Below, piece by piece: positions 31,536 to 43,094 of a DNA stretch of 60,000 nt (its first letter is position 1; each line of letters starts with the position of its first letter). The stretch comes from Owenia fusiformis (lineage: Eukaryota; Annelida; Polychaeta; Sabellida; Oweniidae). The stretch lies in contig CAIIXF020000011.1 in assembly GCA_903813345.2 (NCBI GenBank), forward strand, positions 5,234,571-5,294,570, given 5' to 3'. Both the position numbers and the translations under genes were made by a program. The notes under the pieces are model-generated. The model ran no database searches and was not told where the DNA came from. It worked only from the letters and a program-made list of their open reading frames with translations.

Positions 31536-34500
31536 CAAATAATTGAAAATTCACCTTGTTTGCTTTTTCTAAAGATGCTATCATATTCTGTAAGTCTTCT
31601 TTGTTTAGTTCAACTGCAATATTCTTCGTCTTTCCCTTTTCTTGTAATGTAAGGTCTACTGACACAAGGGGCTGTTTTACTGATGCTATCTTATCACTGG
31701 ACATTGCTAACTGAAAATAGAAATTCAGAAGCCCTATAAAACATATAAACTCCATTCATTTACAGTACATTCATAAGACCATGCATTGTGCTAATACGAG
31801 ATAGGTAAATCTGGGTATCAATATTTCCCATTAAACACAAACAGAAGATCCTAAAACTTCACCAATAAAATGTGAAATTGATTTGTCAATATAAAAATCT
31901 CCCTTTGATAAATCTGTGACGATCTTTATTATAAATGTGGTACATGAACAGGCAGAGGTCATTACACAGTGACTTCATCCTGCTTACCCTTGAGTATTAT
32001 TCCGGGATTGCACCTTTTATACTAAACCGTGAGCAACACCACCAACGAGCTCATGTTGATTTGCTAAACGATATGCGTTACCCTTTAAAAGGAAACCTGT
32101 TTAAAGATCAAAAGTTCAAAAATGAATGCTCCATAGAAATAACTAGCGACTATAAAGACAAGTGATTGTACATGTAGGGCTCGTAAATGTACTAGGGCTA
32201 TTAGTACTAGGGATTGTAAATATAGGGGCCAGTAATATATCTGGGATTGTCAATATAGGGGCCAGCAATATATCTGGGATTGTAAATATAGGGGCCAGCA
32301 AAATATCTGGAATTGTAAATATAGGGGCAAGCAATATATCTGGGATTGTAAATATAGGGGCCAGTAATATATCTGGGATTGTAAATATAGGGGCCAGCAA
32401 TATATCTGGGATTGTAAATATAGGGGCCAGTAATATATCTGGGATTGTAAATATAGGGGCCAGTAATATATCTGGGATTGTAAATATAGGGGCAAGCAAT
32501 ATATCTGGGATTGTAAATATAGGGGCCAGTAATATATCTGGGATTGTAAATATAGGGGCCAGCAATATATCTGGGATTGTAAATATAGGGGCCAGTAATA
32601 TATCTGGGATTGTAAATATAGGGGCCAGCAATATATCTGGGATTGTAAATATAGGGGCCAGTCTAGTAATATATCTGGGATTGTAAATATAGGGGCCAGT
32701 AATATATCTGGGATTGTAAATATAGGGGCCAGTAGTATATCTGGGATTGTAATTATAGGGGCCAGTAATATATCTGTATCATTAAATACATCTTACTTTA
32801 AGCTGCCAATCGAAATCAGTGAGGTATGTTTGTGAAACTGCACATGTCGCTTCTACTAAGCTACGTCGTATATCTTCTCGTCGCACCCACAATGAATCTG
32901 TGATTTGCTGCATGATACTAGATGGCACTTCTTCACAAGCCTTTGATAACTGTAAAAGAATGAAAAATTATGTTTTAACTTTTCTGATATCCTTTTGGAA
33001 GTACAATTGTTACGATTCCTTCAACTGCCATATATAATAAGGGGTCATATACCAAATGGTTTCTTCATAATTCATACATAAAAGGGGTCATCTAGAAGGT
33101 TTTTTCATAATTCATTTATAATAGGGGTCATATCAAATGTTTTTTTCATAATCCATATGTAAAACTGGTCATTTCAAAGTTTTTTTCATAATAGATATAT
33201 AAAAGGGGTCATCTCAAAGTTTTTTCATAATTCATATATAAAAGGGGTCATCTCAAAGGTTTTTTCATAATTCATATGTAAAACTGGTCATCTCAAAGTT
33301 TTTTCATAATTGATATATAAAAGGGGTAATCTCAAAGGTTTTTTCATAATTCATATATGAAAGGGGTCATCTAAATTGTTTTTTCATAATTCCACGTATA
33401 ATTGATTTTGTCCATTGAGTTGCAGGCAAATTATTTTTCCATTAACAATAAATCAAAAACGTGAGCACTCTTTGAAAAAAAAGCTTTATCAAAGATCTAG
33501 CAGTAGATTTTCTTTTTTTTATTCAATTTAACTTTTAACATATGTACAAATACAGCCCAAGATCAAAGAATCCAGTATCCAGTTATTTGCTAATGGATCC
33601 TCCTGACCATGCAAGAGCCTAACTACATTCAAATACAGTTTAATTGAAAATAATGAGAGAACTGTCTCAGACCTTTTTGATCTGTAATGGCTGAGACTAA
33701 AGTGCCCACATTTGTTGCAGACAGACTACAGAAAGTCTGCAGTAATCAGAAACAAATGTGACCACATGGTAAATACCACCCATGTCATCTTTAAACAATT
33801 TTCAATTGAAAATACACATAAAAAATAAAGAACTACAAATGAAAGGACCTCCTCGTTACCTCATCTTTTGTCCTAAGGTCATATTTCATGGCGTGCTTGA
33901 TAAGATTTGAGTAACCATCCTTGACTCTCCACCAATCATCCATTCCCCAGATGGAGCTGTAGTCTGCATAACTCAGAGCCATCTTTCCACAAACGCCATC
34001 TATTAGGCCATGTATGAACTAAAATATAAAATGCAATACTATCATCATGTATTGTAGAAATTTAGTTTAAAGAACATCAAATTATTCCTTACAAAACAAA
34101 TAATTGCATATCTAAAATCACGACAGAAGTTTGAGCATTCCAGATAGAAACATGAGCTCTCTTGAAAGCCTATTATAGAAACTAAATGTACCTAATATCT
34201 GAATATATATTCAAAGGAACACAAGTATCTTAAGCCAGACTGCCATCAAAGCATATTTTTATCAATTGCAAATTTTAAGGTCTTGGAATTTCGTTCTTCT
34301 CAAATTATTTAATACATCATGATATCTTTTCTATTTGAGCTTTAGAAACTGAGATGACTATTTATCCCATGATTAATGTGTTATCTGTACAATAACAGCT
34401 ATTGATATTTCTGATATTATTGAAATCCGTGTGATATTTTCCAGAAAATTGTTTATCAAACTCATATGCGTGTGATATCGTTTATCTCACGCATATCCGT

Positions 34501-37500
34501 GTGATATCACATTTGCATTTCGCGCCACAATATTGTTGGAAATTAGGTCAGATAATTTATTCTCTTTTGAGAAAACAGGTCCGTTAATTTATTCTCTTTA
34601 AGTTTCATTGGTGTATTGAATTACGATTGTGTATATAATTTGATTAGAAGGCTGCTAAATAACTATTAAAAATGGTATTTATGACGAACTATATCATGTA
34701 CAGAAAGTAGTGCATATTAAAATAAAGTGTTTCAAATATTCAATTGATATTCTAATTTCTAGCTTATAATGTCTGCCAATGTCCTGGAAATTGGATCAGA
34801 ACATCACAAGGTGATTGTAATCATGGGATAAACCCAATATCACATAATTTCTCGTGATATCATTTTATCGCCTCGTAGATATCAAATATCAAAACTCATT
34901 CGCTTCGCTCACTCGTGTTGATATTTGATATCAACTCGGCGATAAGAATGATATCACTCAAAATGATGTGATATTCTGTATATAAAGTATACTGACAGCA
35001 GGTTGTCCATCTGTCCTGCAATTTGGGTATTTGTCACGCATTTACTGAAGAAATTGAAGTCACGCCAGCTTTTTTTGAGTGACAGAATACATGTATGTCA
35101 CCCAAATATTTTTGTCCAGAAGAAGTCCAGAATTTCATTTCTACATGGATACTGCGCATGCATCCGGCAATGTGATTGAAGGCGGAGCGTGGATCACGAA
35201 ATTTACGAATTTTGCAGTGCTTACATTTGCAGTATTATCTTGCAATACTAGCAAGATTGAGGTATGAAATATGTTATGAAATGGTATGATATGAAATCAT
35301 GATAAAGATGTGTATTATCTATTTGAAAACCATCAACATTTTTGACGAAAAAGATTCCGAACTTGTAGTTTTAAAGGCCCACTACATTTAATCATGGGCT
35401 TCTAGTTGAAAGCCCATGATTTAATTTAGAAGAAAAAAAGGAAAAAAATAATCACTGAAACATGTTACTCCCACACTCACTCAAATATGACGCAAAGCTT
35501 GATTTGCTTCAATATTGAACCAAGAAAAAAAGCTCACATAGAAAACAGCATTTGAAGTTCAGAGATCATTAGTAGTGCATGCACACCCAATTGAAAAAAG
35601 CCTATGGAAAGTCATCTCCAATTATCACCTAACTTACTATTGATAATTAGTTGAAAGTTAGGTGTAAAAATTCACATGCAAATGAGCTAATTATCAACTT
35701 AATTAACGCTTAATTTGCAACTTAATTAACGATTAACTATCATCAATATGCAAATGAGCTATTTACATAAATTAGTTGAAAGTTAGTTGTAAGTTTGATG
35801 TAAGTTAATCTCTAATTATCACCTAACTTACTATTGATAATTAGTTGAAAGTTAGGTTTAAGTCAGATTTGTGACATCTCAAAAATGACTCGCTTCTTTT
35901 TTGCTTCCCTTCACTCGGAGATTTTTGCTTCATCTTGAACTATTTTGTGACGGAATATTCATCTTAATTAGGATCTTTCAGAACAGACAACATTGAACTT
36001 GAACTATTGAAATTTCACAGCAAGAGGAGGGAAAACCCCATGATTCAATTGATGACATACGATTTCCTCCTTCGCACACCTCCTTTTGTCGAAAACGTAC
36101 CCTCCATCTTGGTTTTTAAAGTTTTCAAATTGACCTAGTTTTAAACCAATCAACGATTGACTCGCTAAACCAATCAGCGACGATGTCATCTCAATACAGA
36201 TTTACATTATAAGCGTATGTCATCTTTGAACCCTGGGGTTTCTCCCCCTCTTTTTTAAAGCTTGGATTACTTGTATAATATAGGTAACCCATGTTAGTAC
36301 CTAAATTGCATTCTAGGATTAATATTATATGATCTGATTCAAAAAGATTTTTAAATTCATAAACATTTCAGACAGAAGTGTGAATAAGATTTAACATACA
36401 TTGTATTCATGTTCTACATACCCTTATAATAATGTTGACCAAATTTCATGGTAGTATACGCACCATTCACGTTGTAATTCTCAATTTTATGAGAGAAATA
36501 TCTCTCACATGTTTTCTTTTTCCACCATCTTGAAATTAAATTTAGGGGGTTTGTATTTCTAAATCATGGGCCTAATTTACGACTAATTATCATTATAATC
36601 ATCCTATATGTTAACTATCAACCAATAATCTACTTCAGAACAAAAACGTTTTAATTTACCACTTACTATCACCCTCAAACATTTCATATCTTAATTATCA
36701 ACTAAAAATCATAAATCAGCATTATTGTAAGTTAATTTACGTTGAACTTGCTACTGATAATTAGGCCATAATTATCATTGATTTAATTAACGCAATTAAC
36801 TTGAATTCCAATTGCCAGCAGAATTGTTGATAATTAGTTGTAAATTAGTTGGTAATAAGTTGGTAATTAGTTTTATTTTTCAATTGGGCACTTTTGACAA
36901 AGTGCATGTTTTAAATTGCTCTTCATTTAAAGATGGAGATTCTTCTATAAGAATGTATGCATCAGGTAATACATACAACTTCGCCATCTTTCAATGATAT
37001 TGATGAAAACTTGATATAAAGCTTGACAGATCAAAAATATTTTTTGATAAATTATTGCATGGGCTTTCAATAGAAGGGTAGGCAACTTCCCATATTTCAT
37101 TGTCTTAGGTTTTCAAAATTGGAGAAGAAATGCTTCCTGTACACATTCCAAGGAAAATTGCTTTTCATGTGTGATTTTAAGAGATAACCCAAAAATAAAA
37201 ACGATTATCTGCATACATGTTGATAATTTTCAAGAAAATGGAATTCATCATAATTATGGCAATAACGAAACTGAACATTCCCCTAAAAATTACATTTTTA
37301 TTGGAAAGTGTTCTTGAAAAATTCCCCACAATGCAACACTCGAAGAGAACATTCTAATACCTATTTTCCTTATTGGTCTTTTTTGTTTATTTTTGATTGG
37401 GATTAATCATGTTTCATGTTTTAGTCACATTCAAAATTGATTTTTTCTTCAAGAAAATGCTAAAAACATATTGTAGATTGGGTTAATTTGGCGCTACTTA

Positions 37501-40500
37501 ATTTGGCAATTTTGCCATTTTTTGGCATATTGGCGGCTATTTAATTTGGCAAATATGTAATAAAAAGTTAAACTTAGGCACTGTTTGCGAATTACCATGT
37601 AAATGGGCATGTTTGGCTATGTTCATTTTTTTCTTTTGAGGACCACTGGCGATATTCAACAGGTTTGTACATTTTTGTGAGATCATCCTTTACATTTTGC
37701 ACCTTGATCGATGCTGCTACTATACCGCGCTTTCCTTTCTAGTTTTTCCCTGAGTATTAATGAGTGACTGACCAGTTCTGAGCCAATTTATGAGAGGCAT
37801 TTTTCATATTTTTGGAAAAACCTAAACCAGAAGTGACCTAAATACACTTGACGAAATACCCTAGATAATTCCTGGCGATTCATTCTAAATTTTGGCGAAG
37901 ATTTAATTAATTCGCCAAATTAAAGTGGGCGCCAAATTAACCCAATGTACAGTATACTTAATGTAAATTTTTTTGAAACATTACCAAAATAAGGGAAGCA
38001 TGGGACTGTTCATTTTGAAGTTCTCATGTAATAACACCAGAGCTGTCAAGTGTCCCGCGAATGGCGGGATTATCCCGCGAATTCGATCAAAATTAGGCTA
38101 ATTCGCGTGTCCCGCAATGTCCCGCGAAGTCCCGCAAATGTGGCTTTCGACCTCCGCGAATTTCCGAAATTGTTGCAATCCCCTATATTGTGATTATCTT
38201 ATTATTAGACTCCAGATTGAAAATCTGGAGTCTATTGTTTTTGCCAGTATTCTTATTATTCTTCTTATTATTCTGTAGCAGTTTTTTCAGTAACTATAAG
38301 GTATCCAGTAAAGACCATTATACAGTTCATTTAGGTTCAGTATCTAGTTGGTGGGAAATTGGGTCAAATTTTTATATAGGTCAAAGGTCAAGAACTAGGT
38401 CAAATCTTACATTTTCAACCTTCTGTCTATTATCTTCGTCGTTATTTCTCGAAACGTCTTCATCTTTTTTTCATCCTGTAGCTTAGAAACAGCCCTTTCA
38501 TAAGTGTGCCATCTGTTTTTTGATTACTCTTACCGATTTTGAAATATGGCGTCCAGAAAGTAGGTCACAATAAAAAGTTATCAGAAATCGACATATGAGT
38601 TATGAGATAGGTGTAGAATTTCCCCAGGAATCCAAATCTGCAAACCATATTTCGATCCGACTTCCGGTTCGGAAGTTATGGCGTTTTGAAATTTCGAGAA
38701 AAATCGATCTGATGATAACCTTATAGAAAGTCAAGAAAAGTGAAGAAAAATTGAAAAATACCAGTCCAGTCCATTTTCAGGTCCAAGTCAAGGTCCAATC
38801 CAGGTCCAAGTCCAGTGTTTGTTCAGGTCCAAGTCAAGTCAAGGTCCAAATCCAGTCCAGGGCCTAGGTCAAAATCTAGGTCAAATTCAAAGGTTTTCCT
38901 TATTTTTGCGATTCTGACACTACACTTCAATTATATTCTTCGAAATTGTGTATACATGTAGCCAAGAATGTGCTAATAGTGTTAGTCTTTTGCCGTCAGA
39001 AAGTATTTTGACCCACTTTTGAGATATGGTGTCCGAAAAGTAGGTCAAAATAAAAAGTTCTCCAAATTTAACGTATGAGTTATGAATTAGGGGAAGAATT
39101 TTGTCAGAAATCCGAATCTGCAAACCAAATTTCGATCCGACTACCGGTTCGGAAGTTATGGCGTGTCCGAAAAGTAGGTCAAAATAAAAAAGTTTCCAAA
39201 TTTAACGTATGAGTTATGAATTAGGGGTAGAATTTTGTCAGGAATCCGAATCTGCAAACCAAATTTCGATTCGACTTCTAGTTCCGAAGTTATGGCGTGT
39301 CCAAAAAGTAGGTCAAAATAAAAAAGTTTCCAAATTTAACGTATGAGTTATGAATGAGGGGTAGAATTTTGTCAGGAATCCGAATCTTTAAATCAAATTT
39401 AGATCCGACTTTCGGTTCGGAAGTTATGGCGTTTTGAAATTTCGGAAAATCGATCTGATGGTATCCTGATAGAAAGTCAAGAGTAGAGAAGAAAATATTG
39501 AAAAATTCATCCATCCTTCCTATCTGATCCTATCCTATCCTATCCTTCCTATCTATCCTTCCTTCGTATCCTTTCCTTCCTATCCTTCTTATCCTCTCCT
39601 ATCATATCCTTTCTTCCTATTCTGTTTTATCCTATCCTTCTTTCTTATTCTATCCTATCGTTCCTTCCCATTCTATCCTATCCTACCTTCCTATTTTATC
39701 CATCCATCTTATTCTGGATGACTCGGCTTATTTTAGATGACTGGGCTTAAAAAAGTCTAGATCTGGAGTCTGAAATTGAACTTCGTTCAATTTCCAAAGT
39801 CTAGTTATATAAGAAGCTAAGTTTTTGCACTTTTGAGGAGTAAAGTTTACCTAATTTTAAGTACCTAGCATGCTGTTGTTTGGTATCAAAATAAAGAGGA
39901 AGGGTTCAACTTTCATTTTAATTACGACAATAGGGATGTAGGTCACAAATAGTTCCAACGTTGGCCTTTTTACTATCCGTGTGGCCTTCATCTCAGAACT
40001 GAGCAAATGTTAGCAAACAAGAGTTACAATAAATGGACGCTGATATCTAGAAAGGGTTTGTAGAAAAAACCGGGTACCGGGTATTAAATCCGCCATGCTG
40101 GGTTCAAACTTGGTAAAAACAAAAATACGAATATACGAGTATAACATAATTAGATTATCAGAAAACGTGTAAGATTTGTTTTGAATTTACAAAAATGTAT
40201 GTAACATCCTTCAAAATTGAGCTAGAAGCTTCAAATAAAAAGCATATTTTAAGGCTCTTTTCTTCCTCTATCGTCATGACCATATTTTCATTGGTTATGG
40301 GGGGGGGGTGCGATCGCACCATTGCACCCTCTCCTGGCTACGCCTATGACATTGTAAGACATAACAATTTAGTGGACAATTCAGTGGACATTTTGTCGAC
40401 AGTTGGGATAACTTAAATTATGATTAATAATCAAAATCTTACACATTGCATCATGTAAATTAACACACGTCACCTCTCTGCTAAAGCAACGATAGCAATT

Positions 40501-43094
40501 TACAGATTTAAATCATAATCAAAACAATTCACGTACCAACATACGAACTATTGAAAATAGAGTAAAATTGATTTGCCTTGTTATTCAAATTGTCTTACAA
40601 TGTCATTGGCGTAGCCAGGAGAGGGTGTGATGGTGCGATCGCACCCCCCCCCTCCCCCTTCATTACCAATGGAAATATGACCATGATGATAAAGGAAGAA
40701 AAGAGGCTTAAAATGCTTTTTATTTGAAGCTTCTAGCTCAATTTTGAAGGAAGTTACATACATTTTTGTAAATTCAAAACAAATCTTACACGTTTTCTAA
40801 TGATCTAATTATGTTGTATATTAGTATCCGTATATTTCGTTTTTTGGGTACCCGTTTTTTTCGACCGGGTACCAAGTTTGAACCAAGCATTGAGGATTTA
40901 CTACCCGGTACCCGGTTTTTTCTACAAACCCTATCTAGAAAAGTAACCTCATTCCCTATAATTTGATGTAGATTAATCGAACCCCTATACCATGGGCTTT
41001 CAATTGAAAGCCCATGCCTACAGTATATGAATATGTACATTTTGATATATAACATTATGGGCTTTCAATTGAAAGCCCATGCCTACAATGAAAAGGTACA
41101 TTTTGATATATAACATTATGGGGATAAGCGTTTCATATAAAGTTGGTCACGACGCCAGAAGTGCAAAGTATTGTTCCAAATTTTTGAATTTTGTGTTAGA
41201 TTACGATACTCACACCTGAAGCATGGTTTTTGTTTTTGATAAATTACAATAAAGTTTAATAATATTTCTATGCGTATTTTGTGAAGTTATGTTGACGTTT
41301 ATTTAAGTTACAATGTAACGGTGCATTATATTTGATTAATCAGTATCTGAAAGTTTGATTCAAGTACTTTTACACGCTTTTACATTAGTCCAAATCACGC
41401 AAATCCCTTGAATGTCCCGGGACATCCTGCAAATTTAGGTGGATGTCCCGTGAAATCCCGCAAATTTAGGGCACTTTTTCTAGAAAATCTGTCCCTCTAT
41501 GAAGTTTTTGCTGGTAAACCTGTTAACTGTCCCGCAATTAGGGTGTTTGTCCCTCGAATGGTCCCGCGAAATCCCGCGAAATTTGATAAAAAAAATTGGC
41601 CTATAAGCGCAATCACGCAAATCCCTTAAATGTCCCGCGAAATCCCGCGAATTAAGTAGATGTCCCGCAAAATCCCGCGAATTTTGGGCACTGGGTCTAA
41701 AAAATCTGTCCCGCGAGAAAATCTTTGGGGGTTGACAGTACTGTAACACAGAGTTGCATACCCTTCTACTAAATGCCTGTGATTATTGTAAGTTGTGGTA
41801 CGTTTGAGCTGTTTTTGATGTCAAATGAAAGATAAAGTTCTTACTAATCTATTGGACATATAATGAAATTCAAATGGAAGTCTTTATTTTGCCCAAAAAT
41901 ATTGAAAACCCACAATAGGGGCCTTAATAATAATATGAAGGAAATTTTGTTCACTGTGCCCCCTTGGGTGCATGCATACTGATATTGTAGTGACTTAAGG
42001 TGACTGTTAACTTAATCGATTTTCAGAAAAAATTGAAAATTTCACAATCTTGAAATTTTCAAACTCTTCCTGAGAAGTCGTTTTTATTATTTCACATGCT
42101 TGTGCACTGCAATCATTACAAAGACATCAAAGAACAACAAAAAACTTTAGTTTGAGAAAAAAAGTGCCGTTTAAAGAATTTGAGAAGATTTTTTTCTAGG
42201 AGTAGCCCGTGAAAAACCGCTGATTCAAAATATCTGAACATTTCTCAAAATATACTTCAAACATATATCAAAAACGAAGGAGCAACGAAAATTTGAAAAA
42301 TTACCCGATAAAAAATTGGGATCAAAATAAGGAAAAAAGTACACTTCTCAAATTGTTTTTTTTCTATTTTTTTTAATTTGTATCAGAGATTTCAAAATTC
42401 TAAAGCTCCTTCCATTTTGGGCTATATTAAAGGGATGTTTCAGAGAAATTAGAAAAAAAAATGTTCAGGGACCTTTGCCGTGCTACTCTTTTTGTCAATT
42501 TTTCTGTCACATTTTCAGAGGACTCAAATTCCCATTCCAAAATGTTTACTGTTTCTATTTGCATTACCACAGTGAGCCTGGTTATATAAATGATAAGTGA
42601 AACTAAAAAATTGAGAGAAAATCCAACCAAAAGACAGTTAATTTTGATGGTCAGATTATATTCAAATGCCATGTGCTTCCTGGTTTCGGCCATCTTGGAT
42701 TTTTTGATTAAGTTATAAGTTACCTTAAGGGAAGCTTATTTCCCAGAAAAGTATTCAGTTGACGGCAGAATAGCCACCTCCGAACACAGGCCTCCAGAAC
42801 TCGTACCTCCTTCTATGATGTCTGGAACCCTGCGTTCGGAGGATGGCAGAATAGTGGATCCAAATATAATAATATAGTCAAATTTATGATAAAATTCATG
42901 GGCGATAATATAGTGAAATAAAAATATAATATCATAAAATTTGTATTTTTGAACAGACATACGTGCCATACTTGCAATATACTTGATGCAAGGATAACCT
43001 GCTAATTAAAAACAGCAATAACATGAATTTATACCTTAGAGACGTCTTCTTCGGGACATTTTAGAAGCAGTTTCAAGTCACTTCCTCCTTCCAT
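31495..43094 (-). CDS. COMMD8: COMMD8, four coding exons
   Basis: COMM-domain protein, a subunit of the Commander complex acting in endosomal recycling and CUL-ubiquitin/NF-kB regulation (family knowledge). Minus-strand exons: 43035-43094 (ATG at 43092-43094; MEGGSDLKLL), 33860-34018 (FIHGLIDGVCGKMAL, then YADYSSIWGMDDWWRV), 32797-32949 (LSKACEEVPSS ... YLTDFDWQLK) and 31495-31710 (LAMSSDKIASVKQPLVSVDL, then AVELNKEDLQNMIASLEKAN). All borders are GT-AG and all introns phase 0. The product has 195 residues; the human protein is slightly shorter. IDGICG, SIWE, FDWQ and LSSDKIA-type motifs identify COMMD8 specifically. Intron 1 is 9 kb and holds several transposons; introns 2 and 3 carry minisatellites. 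The last 15 or so residues (after FQL) and the stop derive from a repeat. Confidence 0.92.
32190..32776 (+). repeat. 33-bp minisatellite in COMMD8 intron 3
   Basis: About 17 contiguous units of GGGATTGTAAATATAGGGGC followed by CAGTAATATATCT, differing at a few positions (CAGC or AAGC for CAGT). The unit is 11 codons long and stop-free on both strands, giving long but meaningless frames. It ends about 20 bp before COMMD8 exon 3's donor. Confidence 0.92.
33041..33392 (+). repeat. About 40-bp minisatellite in COMMD8 intron 2
   Basis: Nine units of GGGGTCATCTCAAAGG, then TTTTTTCATAATTCATATAT and AAAA, with units of 38-43 bp. Every second or third unit has AAAACTGGTCAT in place of AAAAGGGGTCAT. 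Confidence 0.88.
34361..34832. mobile_element. Short element with TTTATCCCATGATTA ends
   Basis: TTTATCCCATGATTA at 34361 is mirrored by TAATCATGGGATAAA ending near 34832. The interior carries repeated TGTGATATC and CTCACGCATATCCGTGTG words. It lies in COMMD8 intron 1, with an inverted GATATC-rich patch (34840-34990, around CATTCGCTTCGCTCACTCG) directly beside it. Confidence 0.6.
35586..36888. mobile_element. 1.3 kb element with CCCAATTGAAAAA ends
   Basis: CCCAATTGAAAAA at 35586 is mirrored by TTTTTCAATTGGG ending at 36888. Both ends carry many copies of GATAATTAGTTGAAAGTTAG and its complement (CTAACTTACTATTGATAATT) over several hundred bases. The centre (about 35880-36250) is non-repetitive and has no recognisable protein. 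Target duplication is unclear. In COMMD8 intron 1. Confidence 0.65.
37476..37946. mobile_element. Short element with ATTGGGTTAATTTGGCGC ends
   Basis: ATTGGGTTAATTTGGCGCTA (from 37478) is mirrored by GGGCGCCAAATTAACCCAAT (ending 37945). TTTGGC recurs many times near both ends (TTTTTGGCATATTGGCGG, ATTTTGGCGAAG). No coding content. TGTA flanks both ends in inverted form and may be part of the termini. Confidence 0.7.
38545..39430 (+). repeat. Tandem repeat of about 125 bp inside the Helitron-like element
   Basis: Units share GTAGGTCAAAATAAAAA, TTTAACGTATGAGTTATGAA, GGTAGAATTTTGTCAGGAAT, CGAATCTGCAAACCAAATTT and GGTTCGGAAGTTATGGCGT. Three units are contiguous (about 39005-39430); a diverged fourth lies at 38545-38690. 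Between them, 38760-38880 is a GGTCCAAGTC-type simple repeat. Confidence 0.75.
39508..39712 (+). repeat. Degenerate TATCC/TTCC microsatellite
   Basis: About 200 bp of TATCC, CTTCC and TATCT words on one strand, inside the Helitron-like element. Confidence 0.8.
40047..40938. repeat. Palindromic core of element X (copy A)
   Basis: Arms 40047-40371 and about 40590-40938 mirror each other: CTAGAAAGGGTTTGTAGAAA, ACCGGGTACC, AACGTGTAAGATTTGTTTTG, GAGCTAGAAGCTTCAAATAA, GGTGCGATCGCACC, TGGCTACGCC and AATGACATTGTAAGAC each occur in both. The spacer is about 220 bp. Short mirrored frames (40195-40416 + and 40581-40763 -) arise from the palindrome and are not genes. The same core is at 47213-48085. Confidence 0.8.
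41994..42730. mobile_element. Short element with CTTAAGGT ... ACTTAATC ends
   Basis: CTTAAGGTGACTGTTAACTT at 41994 is mirrored by AAGTTATAAGTTACCTTAAG ending near 42729. The interior is A+T-rich and holds a minus-strand frame of 88 codons without a recognisable domain. Upstream of COMMD8 exon 1's donor, within intron 1. Confidence 0.6.

Larger units (their letters stand above)
38203..39804 (+). mobile_element. Helitron-like insertion in element X copy A
   Basis: Absent from copy B, so the empty site is known. The 5' end has a hairpin (AGACTCCAGAT/ATCTGGAGTCT). The 3' end has the hairpin GAAATTGAAC-TTC-GTTCAATTTC (39772-39794) and then, ten bases later, a terminal CTAG followed by T. A hairpin just upstream of CTRR is the Helitron 3' signature; Helitron-derived elements also often hold tandem repeats, as here. 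TTAT on both sides could instead be a 4-bp duplication. No RepHel protein is present. Confidence 0.55.
38038..41743 (+). mobile_element. hAT-like element X, copy A (6-bp target duplication, palindromic core)
   Basis: It begins CAGAGCTGTCAAGTGTCCCG and ends GGGTTGACAGTACTG; both ends fit CAGNNCTGTCAA when read inwards. TAACAC flanks it perfectly (38032-38037 and 41744-41749). Subterminal regions of 150-350 bp carry a dense series of TCCCGCGAA/TCCCGCAAA words, all in one orientation. The core 40047-40938 is a palindrome. A 1.6 kb Helitron-like insertion (38203-39804) interrupts it. No transposase is left. It lies in COMMD8 intron 1, opposite in orientation to copy B. Confidence 0.8.

Noticed and set aside
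32143-32686. Open frames of 162-174 codons on both strands
   Set aside because: They result from a 33-bp (11-codon) tandem repeat without stops, inside a COMMD8 intron.
30438-33392. CRISPR-like repeat arrays
   Set aside because: Units are directly contiguous without spacers, and the context is an animal genome.
40195-40763. Mirrored frames beginning MYVTSFKIELEASNKKH
   Set aside because: They appear on both arms of the palindromic core of element X and do not extend; a structural by-product.
42427-42693. 88-codon minus-strand frame with a hydrophobic stretch
   Set aside because: It lies inside a short element with CTTAAGGT ends, has no family resemblance and poor codon character.
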